A DNA stretch of 64,000 nucleotides, taken from the NCBI RefSeq assembly GCF_026210795.1, contig NC_089434.1, positions 3,844,001 through 3,908,000 of the forward strand, given 5' to 3'. Source of the DNA: Rhizophagus irregularis. Its lineage: Eukaryota > Glomeromycota > Glomeromycetes > Glomerales > Glomeraceae. A program made the position numbers and the translations under genes. The notes under the pieces are model-generated. The model saw only the letters and a program-made list of their open reading frames with translations, was not told the origin of the DNA and searched no databases. Shown piece after piece: positions 46,102-57,350 of the stretch (positions are counted from its first letter, which is position 1; the number at the start of each line of letters is the position of its first letter).

Positions 46102-48500
46102 TACCTAGCACAAATTTCAGATTTTTATCATGGATATAAAGACTAAAATGAATGGAATTGATGAAGGACTGACGTTAAAAACAGTTTGACTTCTTTTTTC
46201 AGAAGTGTGATTCTATCTACCACTGTTAGATCGTACATCCATTCTTTATATACAATGTCCTGTTCGCCATTAGATTTAAATTAATTTAAACATATTTATT
46301 TAAGTTGTAAAAAAATTTGAGATAAAATTTACTAACTAAATGATATTTATATTAGATTTTATAAGGGAAATATTTGCACGATATTTTAAAAATAAAATTT
46401 GGTAATTAGCATTGAAATCTCTCTCACTCTTACAGAAAAAAAGATGTCCAAACCAAGTAATGACAAATTATATAGAGTTTATCTTCAATTAAAGTTAATG
46501 CTCCTGAGAAAATATAGGAGTTATGGCCAATAGGTGTTAAAATAAATCTATATAATTATTTATGAAAATTACTATAAACTCCTTTTTCACTAATAAAATA
46601 TAATATGAAAATATAAATAAGAGTAGTTGTATATACTATTCATTATTCTTTTCAAGTTAATAAAATAAAAAGCATGTCAATGATTCCATCTTACTAACGC
46701 ATGAATGATATGATCTTAAATTACTGTAACTAATCCACCAAGGTGTAAGTACAAGTGATGGAATAAGATCATATATTATAACACTATTAATAATATAGCC
46801 CCTGAATAATGAATTGGGTGCATCTTCATTCTTCAATAAAGATATTTATGTCTTTCATTATTTTTTTTGCCTTAATGTGATTAATTTTCTCTTTCTGGAT
46901 TCACTAGTGGGCTGGCTGGCTTACTAAACATGTTTTGGATAAGTTTAACTGATTTCATGTAATATGTAAGATTTTATTTCTCTATATTTAGAGCATAAAC
47001 TCTAATAAATACTAAATACTTAATACTAAATTATTAAGCTTTCTTCAGTTTACATCTTTTATAAGTTTAATATAATCCATCATTTTCTTCTCATCACAAT
47101 TTTATTATATAACCTTTTTTGTAATGTGCAAATTAAATGTGAGCATTTAAAATAAGAGATTATACTTTTCCTTTATATCAGCTAAAGGTGAAAAATCAAT
47201 ATTAATGGGTAAATTGCTTCTGTAGGAAAAGTGTATTTAAGATCCATATTATTGATTTGTTCTGTTACACCCATAGATGAAAATAGGGTAACATGTATGC
47301 TGGATCTTCATCTTCAAAGGTCATCTTAACTTTAGATATAGCATCTAACTATTTTCCTGCCTTGCTGTCAATCATCTGTAGTGTCTGAATTATCATCTAT
47401 AGAAATAATTTTTTGGTCCCAACCTTCCTGACATACTGCTTAATGACTGATTCTAATGACCAATCTTACTTAGCATATATTTAATAATAAAATATTATTT
47501 TTTTGACAAAATATAGGTATAAATAATTTCTAATAATACTTTATTCATGTAGTACTTTTTATATTCTTAGTAATTGCCAGCAGATAAATACAGTTATTTT
47601 ATGTATTTCTTACATATAAAATTTCCTAAGAACGATTTTGATAAATGATCAATTTTTTTGGTTTTGATCAATTTCTAAAAAATTTTTTTAGGGCTTTAAT
47701 ATCCTTAATGGTTATATTATGAGCTAACATCTTGAGAAAATTTTATGACGTTTTCTTGATATATGTTTTATTCTCAAAATTGATATAGTTATTAAATTAT
47801 TGTAAACACTTGTGCAATTAGCATTTCTTTAATTTCTGAAAGTTCTATGAGCTCTTATCCTATAATGGTAATAATAAAAGCTTTGTTACTCTATAAGAAA
47901 AAAAATTAAAATATTAATTTTTTAGAACTTTCCACCGGGATTTTAGACACATACATGCCTTTACTGTTTTCCAACTAACCTATTACATGTATCAGTAATT
48001 AAATGTTTACTTGTTGAAAAACACTGTTCTGATGGAACACTAGTTGAAGGGATTGCTAAATAATCTCTTGCCATATTAAAATTTTTCTTTAAAATATTCT
48101 GATAAGTGATCATTTTTTTAGTTTTGATCAATTTCCTAAAAAATTTTTTATAATACTATTGTGTAATTTTGTTCTATATCCAGTCAGATCTTTTCATTCA
48201 ACAAACAATGTTGTTGATAGTAATTACTTCATATTTTGAATAAAAGAGTTATCTTCATAGTTTTTATTTGTTCTATTAATAAAAATATTTGAAGTTTTTA
48301 AATCTATAATAAGAAAATAATCAAATTCTAATATTAACTTTGTATAATTTGATTTTGCTGAATTGTGAAATATGTTGACATAGCTAATGTTATATTAAAA
48401 ACACACTTTTTAGTCTTTGGTCAACAAAAAAATATATATATTCATTATTCTTTTTCAATGTTAATTATAACAATAAAAAACACGTTTAAATTAACATATT
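46102..48500. other. Mostly non-coding; some coding debris near 47.2-47.5 kb
   Basis: Minus-strand reading at about 47480-47200 contains DWSLESVIKQYVRKVG and VKMTFEDEDPAYMLPYF, broken by stops, so probably an old gene. A phrase TGATCAxTTTTTTxGTTTTGATCAATTT occurs at about 47646 and again at about 48108, a 460-bp spaced duplicate. Nothing else recognised. Confidence 0.4.
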
Positions 48501-48504
48501 TATT

Positions 48505-48890
48505 ATATGCCTTCATAGTTAAGAGAAGAAAGACATATTTAAAAACATGTTTAAGATCATGTTTAGATTAATATATTTTTATATGCCCTTCATAGTTAGA
48601 AGAAGAACATATTTAAAATCATGTTTAAAATTATGCTGAATTTAATATATTTTTATATGCCCTTCATAGTTAGAAGAAGAAGAACATATTTAAAAACATG
48701 TTTAAGATCATGTTTAAATTAACATATTTATATATGCCCTTCATAGTTAGAAGAAGAACATATTTAAAAATAAGTTTAAAATCATGTTTAAATTAATATA
48801 GTTATTATATGCCTTCATAGTTAGAAGAAGAAGTACATATTTGAAAAACATGTTTAAAATCATGTTTAAATTAATATAAAAGACATGTTT
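48505..48890. repeat. Five tandem ~75-bp repeats (CTTCATAGTTAGAAGAAGAA...)
   Basis: Units start CTTCATAGTTAGAAGAAG near 48511, 48588, 48660, 48738 and 48813, each followed by ACATATTTAAAAACATGTTT and ATCATGTTTAAATTAATATA. Copies differ by small indels and substitutions. No frame is kept through them, so the 60-70 codon frames here are not genes. Confidence 0.85.
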
Positions 48891-49870
48891 GAAATAATGA
48901 TGTATTTTTATCAATTTTAATATTTTCATTGGCACCATTATATGGAATTAGCACTTTGGTAGTAATATATTTGTTTGAGATTTCTTTAAACAAATGATAT
49001 TTTGCATTTCCAGAAAATTTTTTAATGAAAAAGTCCTTTTTTATAATAGTTTTTGAAAGGATAATTTGATGAATGTTTTTCAAATTTGTTCAGTTTTTTG
49101 GTTTGGAAAAATTTGAAATAAAGATGTTTTTTCTAATAAAAGAATGAATTTGAACATATTATTTAGAATTTCTTGGGTATTTTAGGATTTGAAAATGGGA
49201 AATATTGACATGATCATAAGCTTTGAATTGTTCCATGATGCTTTCCCTATTATTAGGTTGTAAAATAATAAGTTCTATCTAATTTATTATGCACTGTCCA
49301 TCTATAGTAAATTTTCTGAGATCCTGCTAGGATTCATAGTTGGTGTACCATAAGGATTTTTCTGCACTCATTTAAATATGGAATGAGGACATTATAATCA
49401 ACTGAAAGTAGGGTTCTTGAATATTAACTGAAGACATAATGTACTGATTTTCATTTCATGTTTTCATATGTTGTATGTGTTCATAAAAGACCTTAGAAAA
49501 ATATCATCGTTATTTTCATTGTAAATTATTTTACAATTTACTACTTCTTTTAAACATAGTATAAGTATACTTGTAGTTTGTAATTTATTAATCTCAAAGA
49601 ATATTAAATAGATTGATATATATGAAGTTTTGTGTTGAACATTAAATGTTTGGTTTATAAATCAAATATTGAATCCAATGCTAAATACTATGTATATATT
49701 TTATTTATCTATTTATTGATACTGATATCAAGTGTACAATAAAGTCATAAAGACTATTAATTATTTAAGAATTATTAAATCATGTTATCAGATTATAATA
49801 ATAGATCATGTGATTTTATAGTTAAGGAATGAAAATGTGGAGAGAAAAATAAAATACTTAGGAAGAAAAG
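48891..49870. other. AT-rich intergenic DNA, nothing recognised
   Basis: No motif or intron-joined homology was recognised. Frames of up to 70 codons look random in composition. Confidence 0.45.
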
Positions 49871-49872
49871 AA

Positions 49873-50276
49873 TGTTCAATTTATATCAAAATTAGTATTG
49901 GTTTGTGTCATGTATTTTTAATCATTTAGTGACACCAAAAGAATTTTGCCACATATAATAATATCAAAGCCAAAGAATTATTGTAAAATAAAACCATAGC
50001 CACAAAATCACAATTCAATTTTTCTATCAAATTGTAATTAACATTATTTTATAATTTATGTTGCTAAAAAAAAAAAGGCTTAAATTAGTATTGTTTTGTG
50101 TCACGTATTTTTGATCATTCAGTGACACCAGTGACACTAAAAGAATTTTGCCACATATAACAAACGTCAAAGCCAAAGAATTATTGTAAAATAAAGCCAT
50201 AGCCACAAAATCACAATTCAATTTTATTTATCAAATTGCAATCAAAATTATTTTATAATTTATGTTGCTAAAATAA
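49873..50276. repeat. Two ~200-bp direct repeats in tandem
   Basis: Copy 1 (49873-50072) and copy 2 (about 50082-50276) share AAATTAGTATTG, TTTTGTGTCAxGTATTTTTxA, AAAGAATTTTGCCACATATA, AAAGCCAAAGAATTATTGTA and ATAATTTATGTTGCTAAAA in the same order. Copy 2 also carries a CAGTGACAC duplication. Old segmental duplication without coding content. Confidence 0.85.
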
Positions 50277-50970
50277 AAGGTTTGTTAAAAATCAGCCTTA
50301 TAAATTGAACCTTTTAATTATTCCATGAATAATCATATTAACTTTATTTCAGTAAAAATAATCATATAATAGTGCCATTTTAATATAAATAATATAAATC
50401 GAAATCAGAAAGCAAAGCTACCTATCCTTCTAAGCTCCTTCAAGTACGGCAACCAACAGCACACATACCACATACCATCCAGTAAAGACTGTATGACCAA
50501 CCTGGATTAACCACACGCAACTGAGATTTTGTGCTACATTGATAAAATAAAAAAAATAAAAAGATAAAAATATGATACCTGGATAAATAAGATAAATAGA
50601 TGGTAATTTTATCGCTCTGGACCCGTTTCCTAGTAATTATTAAACTATTATTAAACACACTTTTGTAAAATTAATTCCACTATTTGAAGAGAAATAATTC
50701 AGGCAGTTAATAAAGCATATACAACAATTGATTTTAATATTCACAAAGAAATTAAAGATGTTCATAAATAAGATGAATTTATACAACAATCAATTCTTGC
50801 TGAAAAATCTGAAGCAATAGGATTAAGTAATAAGGCTTATGAATGCAAAATAAAATTTTTTATAATGGGGGACTCTTCCTGACGATCTTTCGGACAAAAA
50901 TTTTACGAAAGAAAAATTTTTAATTTTATTTACAAAACATATAACAAAATACATATTTTAAATAACAAAT

Positions 50971-52053
50971 ATGGAAGAAACTCTTAAACAATATTTGAAC
51001 GAGTACTATAGAGGCTTTACAGGTTTCGAGTTGGAACATATAGAGGACTTCACAAAATGTTTAAAAGAATATAAAAAATTTAACTTAGAAGAATACGAAA
51101 TTTCACACTTGGATAAAGATATGATATTTCCGCCAGGCGACATAAAAATTGGTGTCCGAGATGCAAGAACAACAAAAGGGAGCAATATATACAAAGATAC
51201 TTTAATGGATATCGCAATCTTTACAATGAAAATGGGTGGCGAAAACGTTAAAAGAATCTTGGAAACAATCCTTCTAGAAAATTCTCAAGCAGGCACGACA
51301 ACGGATAAAGAAGAAGGAACATTAACGGATAAAGAAGAAAAAGAAGAAAATAAAAAAAATTTTTTAAGACATTATCTATTACTTTTTTATAAAGACCTTA
51401 AAGGATTTGAAGAAAATCATCTAGATGATTTTACAAACGCTACAAGAAGGAATAGCAGAGTTAATTTAGCAGAATATGAATTAAAGTTTATGGAAAGAGA
51501 TTTAATATTTCAACCAGGAGAAATGGGAGAAGGCATTATAAATGGAAAAAGAAAAACGGGTAACGATATTATCAAAGATAATTTAATGGATTTCGCTACT
51601 TTTACAATGAAATTGGCTGCGGATACCACCAAAAAAATTTTGGAAATAGTATTCAATACCCTTCAGTCCCGAAACAGAGAAAAAAAGGCCGCAGTAGAAG
51701 AATTACAACAAATCAGGAACGAATCAAATTCTATGAGGGCTAAATACAATGAATACAAAGAAAAGATAGACAATTTAGAAAAGGAAAAAAAGATGGCTGA
51801 AGAACGAATAAGAAATTTAGAAAATGACATGCTAAATTTAAAAAATTCAGAGAAGAAATCATTAACGAGTGAGATTTCCACATCCAGTAAGCCGAAAAGT
51901 AAGACAAGAAGCCATGATCGACGCAGAAAATCAAAAAAAAGAAATCATCTACACAAGACATTAAAAAAGGGAAGATCACCGAAATTCCGGTTCAAACAAC
52001 TTCCGATGATGATTATCGGAAAAAACATTTTTCCGAAAGATCACGTGACCTAA
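50971..52053 (+). CDS. ORF1-type protein with duplicated domain and coiled coil
   Basis: 360 codons from ATG 50971. Two homologous domains are visible at residues about 4-98 and 120-222: both carry xxGFExxHxDDFT, NLxEYEL and DLIFxPGE, then DIIKDxLMDFATFTMK and KILE. A coiled coil follows at about 232-290 (EELQQIRNESNSMRAKYNEY and EKEKKMAEERIRNLENDM), then a basic Ser/Lys-rich stretch. The last 45 or so codons appear out of frame: in the next frame from about 51950 the strand reads QDIKKGKITEIPVQTTSDDD and onward, so a frameshift near the A-run at about 51930 has probably cut the protein. Role inferred from context: RNA-binding/oligomerising ORF1 protein. No RNA-binding motif is certain. Confidence 0.65.
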   Translation: MEETLKQYLNEYYRGFTGFELEHIEDFTKCLKEYKKFNLEEYEISHLDKDMIFPPGDIKIGVRDARTTKGSNIYKDTLMDIAIFTMKMGGENVKRILETILLENSQAGTTTDKEEGTLTDKEEKEENKKNFLRHYLLLFYKDLKGFEENHLDDFTNATRRNSRVNLAEYELKFMERDLIFQPGEMGEGIINGKRKTGNDIIKDNLMDFATFTMKLAADTTKKILEIVFNTLQSRNREKKAAVEELQQIRNESNSMRAKYNEYKEKIDNLEKEKKMAEERIRNLENDMLNLKNSEKKSLTSEISTSSKPKSKTRSHDRRRKSKKRNHLHKTLKKGRSPKFRFKQLPMMIIGKNIFPKDHVT

Positions 52054-52873
52054 AATTTTACGATTTTCCAGCCTATTGGAAGGATAATGAAATCTATGAT
52101 TCGCTAAAACAAATAGGATGTATAGAAAGATTAGAGTGTAAATGGAACTACAAATATAGGACTGTTCGAGCTAGAATTCGCCTCACAACAGAAATGGAGG
52201 AAATCTTCATCAAAGGTGGACCTAATATAGCGATCAAGAAAAAAGAGCAGACTTATTTTTTAGGATGTTTGACGCGAAAATGAGTACTACTGAAATCAAG
52301 AAAAAATATGAATGGCAAGCATATAAAAAATTTAATGATTTACCAGGGAGACCAGAACACGAGGGATTAAAAGAAGAAAACTTAAAATATGGTAGACTTT
52401 TTTCAAAAATTATCAAAATAAACAAAATTAAATACATTTTGATATATTTTAACAATGAAAAGGATTTAATGAAAGCAATTTACAACTCAACGATGGAAGA
52501 AATAAACATGGAAAATGGCTTGAAGATTAAAAGTCAAGATGAATTGATCGCTGAAAATGGAACATACAAAAAACGTTTCAGCATTAATAAATTCGCTATT
52601 CCACAAAAATCAAAGGACGGATTTGTTGACGCAACCACTGACTTAATCTCAACGGTTCCAAGAACGACAGAAGAACATGACGAGTTAGATAATTTAAATA
52701 ATAAATTTAAAGAAAGATTAGACGAATTAGAGACGACAACAGCCACGATACAAAGAAAGGGGAAAAAGAAAGCAACAGAGTTATTGGACGATGATGTTGA
52801 AGAAACAAAAAATGAAAACAAAAAGCGAGTAGTGCGAAAGCAGGGAGAAAGGGAAAATTCTGATACAGAATGA
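51950..52873 (+). pseudogene. Continuation of the ORF1-type frame, split by a second frameshift
   Basis: In one frame 51950-52259 reads LKFYDFPAYWKDNEIYDSLK, IGCIERLECKWNYKYRTVRA and RIRLTTEMEEIF, with the alternating pattern of an RRM-like or similar small fold, ending in a stop at 52257-52259. In another frame, 52265-52873 starts MFDAKMSTTEIKKKYEWQAY and runs 202 codons to TGA, ending in an acidic then basic tail (KKRVVRKQGERENSDTE). The switch is at a TTTTTT run just before 52265. So the element's ORF seems to have been one frame of roughly 630 codons, now in three. It could alternatively use separate starts for the last piece (ATG 52265). Family not known to me beyond its recurrence in Glomeromycotina transposons. 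Confidence 0.55.
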
Positions 52874-53385
52874 ACAAATTATCCCCAAAATTCTTAACAA
52901 TTTTGAAAATTTATTTTAGAAGAGCAATACTGGAATTTGATCGAGTTTTTACCTTCTTAATAACAGAGAATTTGTTACAAGAGTTAATTTGATATTTTCC
53001 GCGGTAGTATAGTTTTTCTTTTTAATTTCCAAAATAGAATTTTATTTTGCTTTAAAATTTTTTTTTTCGCTTTTAATGTATTTTTACTATTTAGTTTTTA
53101 TTTGATATTTCTTCACAATTAAATTGATTGAATTAAAATAGTAAAGCCTCAAAACATATAAAAATAGCAAAAATTCAAAAACATCATAAAATACCGAATA
53201 GTAGCGTAGTTTACAAACAATAGAATTATAGAATCGAACACAATATCTTAGTTTAGATTTTATATTAATAATTATAGATAGATAAATACTCAGTTATAGG
53301 GTTTAGAAAGTCTTTGAACTTTCTTTGCTCTAGGTGCTTTCATATTTTTTTTGTTAAGATTTAAGATTTTAAATCGATTACAATC

Positions 53386-53391
53386 AATAAA
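53386..53391 (+). terminator. Polyadenylation signal AATAAA of the LINE-like element
   Basis: AATAAA lies 16 bp before the 23-A run, at a normal distance for cleavage and polyadenylation, supporting that the inserted copy was made from a polyadenylated transcript. Confidence 0.8.
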
Positions 53392-53535
53392 GCGCGTTAC
53401 TGTTTTAAAAAAAAAAAAAAAAAAAAAAATTTTTTATAATTCAGGAATAAGAAAATTTTGTGAAAATTGTAACTAAAAATGTTTAGCTACATTATCATAT
53501 TGTGAATATTAAATTCAAAGTTATTTAAAAGAGGG

Positions 53536-55234
53536 AGTTAGTATTATAAAATGCAAAATATATGGTGTGATTTATTTTGAACTTATTCATTTCTAATAAA
53601 ATCAGACATTTAAATTTATAAAAATTTTTAGTAGTGTCTTAATTTTATCATATCCTCAGAATTGTTATCTTTGTGCAGCATTGAGTGAAATTTAAATAAT
53701 TTCATCAGAGGAGATTTTTTATGCAAATTATATGAAAAATTCTACATAAAATTTATATACGTTTCAAACAAATTTTATAATGTTTTAAATAAGTAGTATT
53801 TAATATTATTAATTATAAATTAAGTAATGTATTTATACAATAATTTATAGTTAAACTATTTTAAACAATTGATTAACACATGAAATTATAATCTATTTTG
53901 ACGCACTTAAACTATTGATTTTTGTTCGTTCTTATTTGATTTTACTTTTTTTTTTGGATTATGTTTATTTTCCTTAATAGAAATATGACTTTTAAAATAA
54001 CTATTATTATAAATAATTTATAAAAAGTTTAAGAAAAGGATGGTTATGTTATGTGATTGCAAGCTATTCATATTTTGTGCTAGCTTAGATTTAGATTGAA
54101 ACATTAGTTTGTAAATTTTTCATGTTTTAATATAAAATGTTAGTATAATTTTTATAAATAAAATAAACAAGTATTCTTATTCCTATCACTATACAAATCA
54201 ATGTGAAAATCATATATTGAATTTTATATTTAAATAATTAGTATATAAAATATTTACATAATATTTAATTAACTTAGTAATTCCATATCAAATTTAAATA
54301 AAATATATGTATATTATATAGGCTCTATAAAAAAAATTTAATTGTTGTAAATGGTCGAAAAAAATTATATTGCTTTTAAAAAATGTCTCTAACTGCTGAT
54401 GTTATATCTACTATAAAAAATCATAATCACGTGTTAAATTATTAGAAATTGGATTGAGGGATATATAGATAGATTAATGAAAATTAAAGATGAATTTGAC
54501 TATTATAAAATAATTGTATGTTATTGTACGAGCGTCATGCTTAATAATGATCTGATGTGGCACGGAAGTTATTATTTTCAATTGAAAGAGTATTCAAATG
54601 AATTATATTTTTTTTGTTTGTGATACAGTATATTTACATTGCACAGACTGATCCGCATTATATTTGCTGGTCACAACTCACAAGTGCAGTAAGATTTAAA
54701 TTATAAGCATGTGAATTTTTTAAATTCTTTTTATTAAATGTGAAACTGGAGTTTGCATGATTTTTATTGATCGTTATTATAAAATAATAGTTTTATTATG
54801 CAAAATGAATTATTGTGAAATTTATATTTTTATTTTTAGTCTATTTAACAAATTATAAAATTTCTGATTAGATTTTTTTGTGGCTTACTGCATTATTGAG
54901 CGATCAGCGGAACTTTGACATAAGCCACAAATTTACTGGGGCTTGCGGTCAATTTTACAGAAAATTATGGTACTGTACGTATGATCATGTTTTATTTTAT
55001 TATTAATAATTATATGCACTTTAGCTTAAAATCATAATAATAATAGATAATAATAAATGTTCTAATTAAACAGAAATGTTCTTTATTTAATATTTTTTAA
55101 AGGGTTATATAATGATAAAATACTCTTCATTATTATTTCCTTTTAGCTAATAAAACTCGGATGTGAAATTACTATTCTAATTCTGTGAAGAAATCCTTGG
55201 AAATATCATTTAGTGTTATGCACTTATGCCTACA
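53536..55234. other. AT-rich intergenic DNA, nothing recognised
   Basis: No coding or RNA feature was recognised. One TCACGTGT occurs at about 54428. Confidence 0.45.
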
Positions 55235-55405
55235 CCCTATAAAAAAATTGGGATACGTTTTTTATAAAGTTTTTATACGATTTTTTTCCTTAGAAATAAC
55301 GTATCATAATAGGATACGGAAAAATGCACAATTCCGTATCACTAAAAATATGGTTTGGATACGGAATTTGCACGGAATTCATATGGAATTTACATGATTT
55401 GATCA
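55235..55405. repeat. Second ATACGGA/ATACGTT iterated-word patch
   Basis: Carries ATACGTTTT, ATACGATTT, ACGTATCAT, GGATACGGAA, TTCCGTATCA, GGATACGGAATTT and ACGGAATTC within 170 bp in both orientations. It shares its word with the element at 2278-2545, so these two may be copies of one family. Confidence 0.55.
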
Positions 55406-55559
55406 CTGATTTTATCACGAAATTTATACGATTTGGTCACTGAATTTACTATTTGTATTACAGTTTACTATAATTATATTTACATAAATCTAATTTTACT
55501 TTATTAAATTAAATAAAAAATAAAAAATAAACAAAATACAAATACATTATGAAAATTCC

Positions 55560-56690
55560 CTCCTTATTAAAACCACCTATTGCAACCAAAATTATCTATA
55601 AGTTCAGGTTCATTTGGAGTCAAACAACAAAAAAAGAAACATAAGAATGTCTAGCTTAATTGGAAACAAAACCCCCCCCTTCATATAGCATCTGCAATCG
55701 TCCAAGTCACCAAAGGTCAGCATTCCTACAAAAAATGAAAGAGAACTCCAGAATGTTTGACCTACATAAATGAAAAGAATTATGAAGCATCTGATGAAAA
55801 AGAAACCAAAACAACAAAATAAATCCAAAACTGACCTACAAAAAAAGAAGACTCTGAAGCAACAAACTGAAACAACCTACAAAAAGAAAAGAATCTGAAC
55901 CCAACTTACAAAAAAAAAAAAAAAGAAAATTTGAACTGACCTAAAAAAAGAAAAAAATCCTAAACAATCCTACAAAAAGGAAAGGACTCCCAAACTGATC
56001 TACAAAAAAGAAAAAAGAAACTGAATCTTCTCACAAAAAAAAATCTGCTGGCCTATGAAATAAAAAAAGGGATATATATAAATAAAAAAGAAAGGGGAAT
56101 AAAAAATAAATCAAAAAAAATATTTTTTTAAAAAGAGGGTAACGAAGTTAGGAAAGTTAAAAAAAATTTTTTTTTTTAAAGGGAGGACGTCAAAGTTAGA
56201 AAAATAAAAAATTTTTTATAAAGAGGAAATAGAAATAGAAAGAAGAAAATTTTTTTAAAAAAAAAGAAGAGTGGGAATAGTGGGAATAAAAGAATAAAAT
56301 CAAAAAAAAAATATTTTTTTTTTAATAGGAGGGAAGTTTTTTTTTTGATAGAAATTCTTTTGAGAATTTTTTTTAATAGGTAAGAATTTTTGAATTTTTT
56401 TTTTAATAGGGAAAATGTGTTTTTGACGGGAGATTTTCGTTAGAAATTTTCTTTAATAGGGGATATTTTTTTTTTTGATTGAGAATTTCATTAGAGAATT
56501 GTTGGTTGAAAATTTTTTTTATTTTTTTTTGATGGAGAATTTTGTTAGAAATCTTAATAGAAAATTTTATTGAAAATAGTTTTTTTTAATAAGGGTATCG
56601 AGAATTTTGGCTTGAAAATTTTTTTTTTTAATAAAGAATTTCTTTTTTTAATAAAAAATTGATTGAAAATTTATTGGAAAATTTTTTATT
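55560..56690. repeat. Low-complexity purine-rich repeats (CTACAAAAAAGAAA and poly-T runs)
   Basis: From 55720 to 56050 a 35-45 bp unit CTACAAAAAAGAAAA, GACTC/GAATCTGAA, AACTGA recurs about eight times with divergence. From 56060 to 56690 the strand alternates long A-runs and then long T-runs, with recurrent TTAATAGGGxAxxTTTTT and GAGAATTTT phrases. No coding capacity. Confidence 0.7.
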
Positions 56691-56719
56691 AAATTTTTAC
56701 AATTTTATAAGTTTTTACT

Positions 56720-56965
56720 CCTCTTCATCTTCTTTCCGTCTCCCATCACTCTTTTTCGTCTCACATCATCACTCCTATCCGTCTCCCATCACTCCTCTTC
56801 GTCTCCCATCACCCTTTCCGTCTCCCATCACTCTTTTTCGTCTCCCATCACTCCTCTTCGTCTCCCATCACTTCTTTTCGTCTCCCATCACTCCTTTTTA
56901 TCTCCCATCACTCCTCTTCGTTTCGCATCACTTCTTTTCGTCTCCATCACTCCTTTTCATCTTTT
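56720..56965. repeat. Minisatellite of ~19-bp CGTCTCCCATCACTCxTTTT units
   Basis: About 12 units of CGTCTCCCATCACTCCTCTT with C/T substitutions, plus a few diverged flanking units. A 173-codon plus-strand frame (56659-57180) crosses it. Because 19 is not a multiple of three, the repeat cycles through all three frames (SLFFVSHH, then SPI, then RLP), as expected when a repeat merely lacks stop codons, so it is not called a gene. Confidence 0.85.
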
Positions 56966-57350
56966 TGTTTCCTATCGTTTCTCATTACTCTTTTTTACTC
57001 CCTTTCATCTTCTATTACCTTCCATTACTCCATTGTTATTTCACTTTTTTATTAGCATCTTTCTCCTTGATCATTGTAATTTACTTTATCTTTTTTATTT
57101 ATTGTTATTGTTTCTTTATTTGTATCACTTCAATAAAAATAAATATGGTGATTTTTTTCTTTAAAATCGTAAATGTGTGACTTAAATTTTATATTTGCAA
57201 ATGAAATTTCAATTAATTTCATTAAATATGATTATTTTGAATAAATATGTTTGCAAAAAATTTTTATTTAAAATATTTTTTACAATAAAATTTTAAGTTT
57301 TAACCGATCAAAAATTAGAAAAAATCAGCAATCAGCCGTAAAGAAAGGCG

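Larger units (their letters stand above)
50867..53425 (+). mobile_element. ORF1-only LINE-like non-autonomous element with poly(A) and 15-bp TSD
   Basis: The element starts GGGGGACTCTTCCTGACGAT at 50867 and ends in a run of 23 A (53407-53429), 15 bp after an AATAAA signal (53386-53391). AAAATTTTTTATAAT flanks it on both sides (50852-50866 and 53426-53440), the hallmark of target-primed insertion. Inside are only ORF1-type frames (50971-52873); there is no endonuclease or reverse transcriptase, and the 3' 500 bp is non-coding. A LINE derivative that kept ORF1 but lost ORF2 (comparable in principle to half-LINEs) is the best explanation. Being complete at both ends, it is a unit in itself rather than a 5'-truncated copy. 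Confidence 0.85.
50680..53535 (+). pseudogene. Kinase N-terminal pseudogene interrupted by a LINE-like insertion
   Basis: Positions 50680-50866 encode a degenerate version of the family N-terminus: an ATT-like start, one stop at the Arg position, then REIIQAVNKAYTTIDFNIHK, a stop, DEFIQQSILAEKSEAIGLSN and KAYE. At 50867 the element begins. Immediately after its poly(A) and duplicated target, 53426-53535 continues in register with KIFYNSGIRKFCENCN, a stop, KCLATL and a frameshifted CEY. Joining across the element restores the same order as the 59.5-kb kinase, so the element landed inside the exon. Nothing of the kinase domain follows 53535. Stops before and after the insertion show decay, though not which came first. 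Confidence 0.88.

Noticed and set aside
56659-57180. 173-codon plus-strand open frame rich in S, P, H and F
   Set aside because: It is produced by a 19-bp minisatellite that cycles through all three frames. No start context, splice structure or family resemblance.
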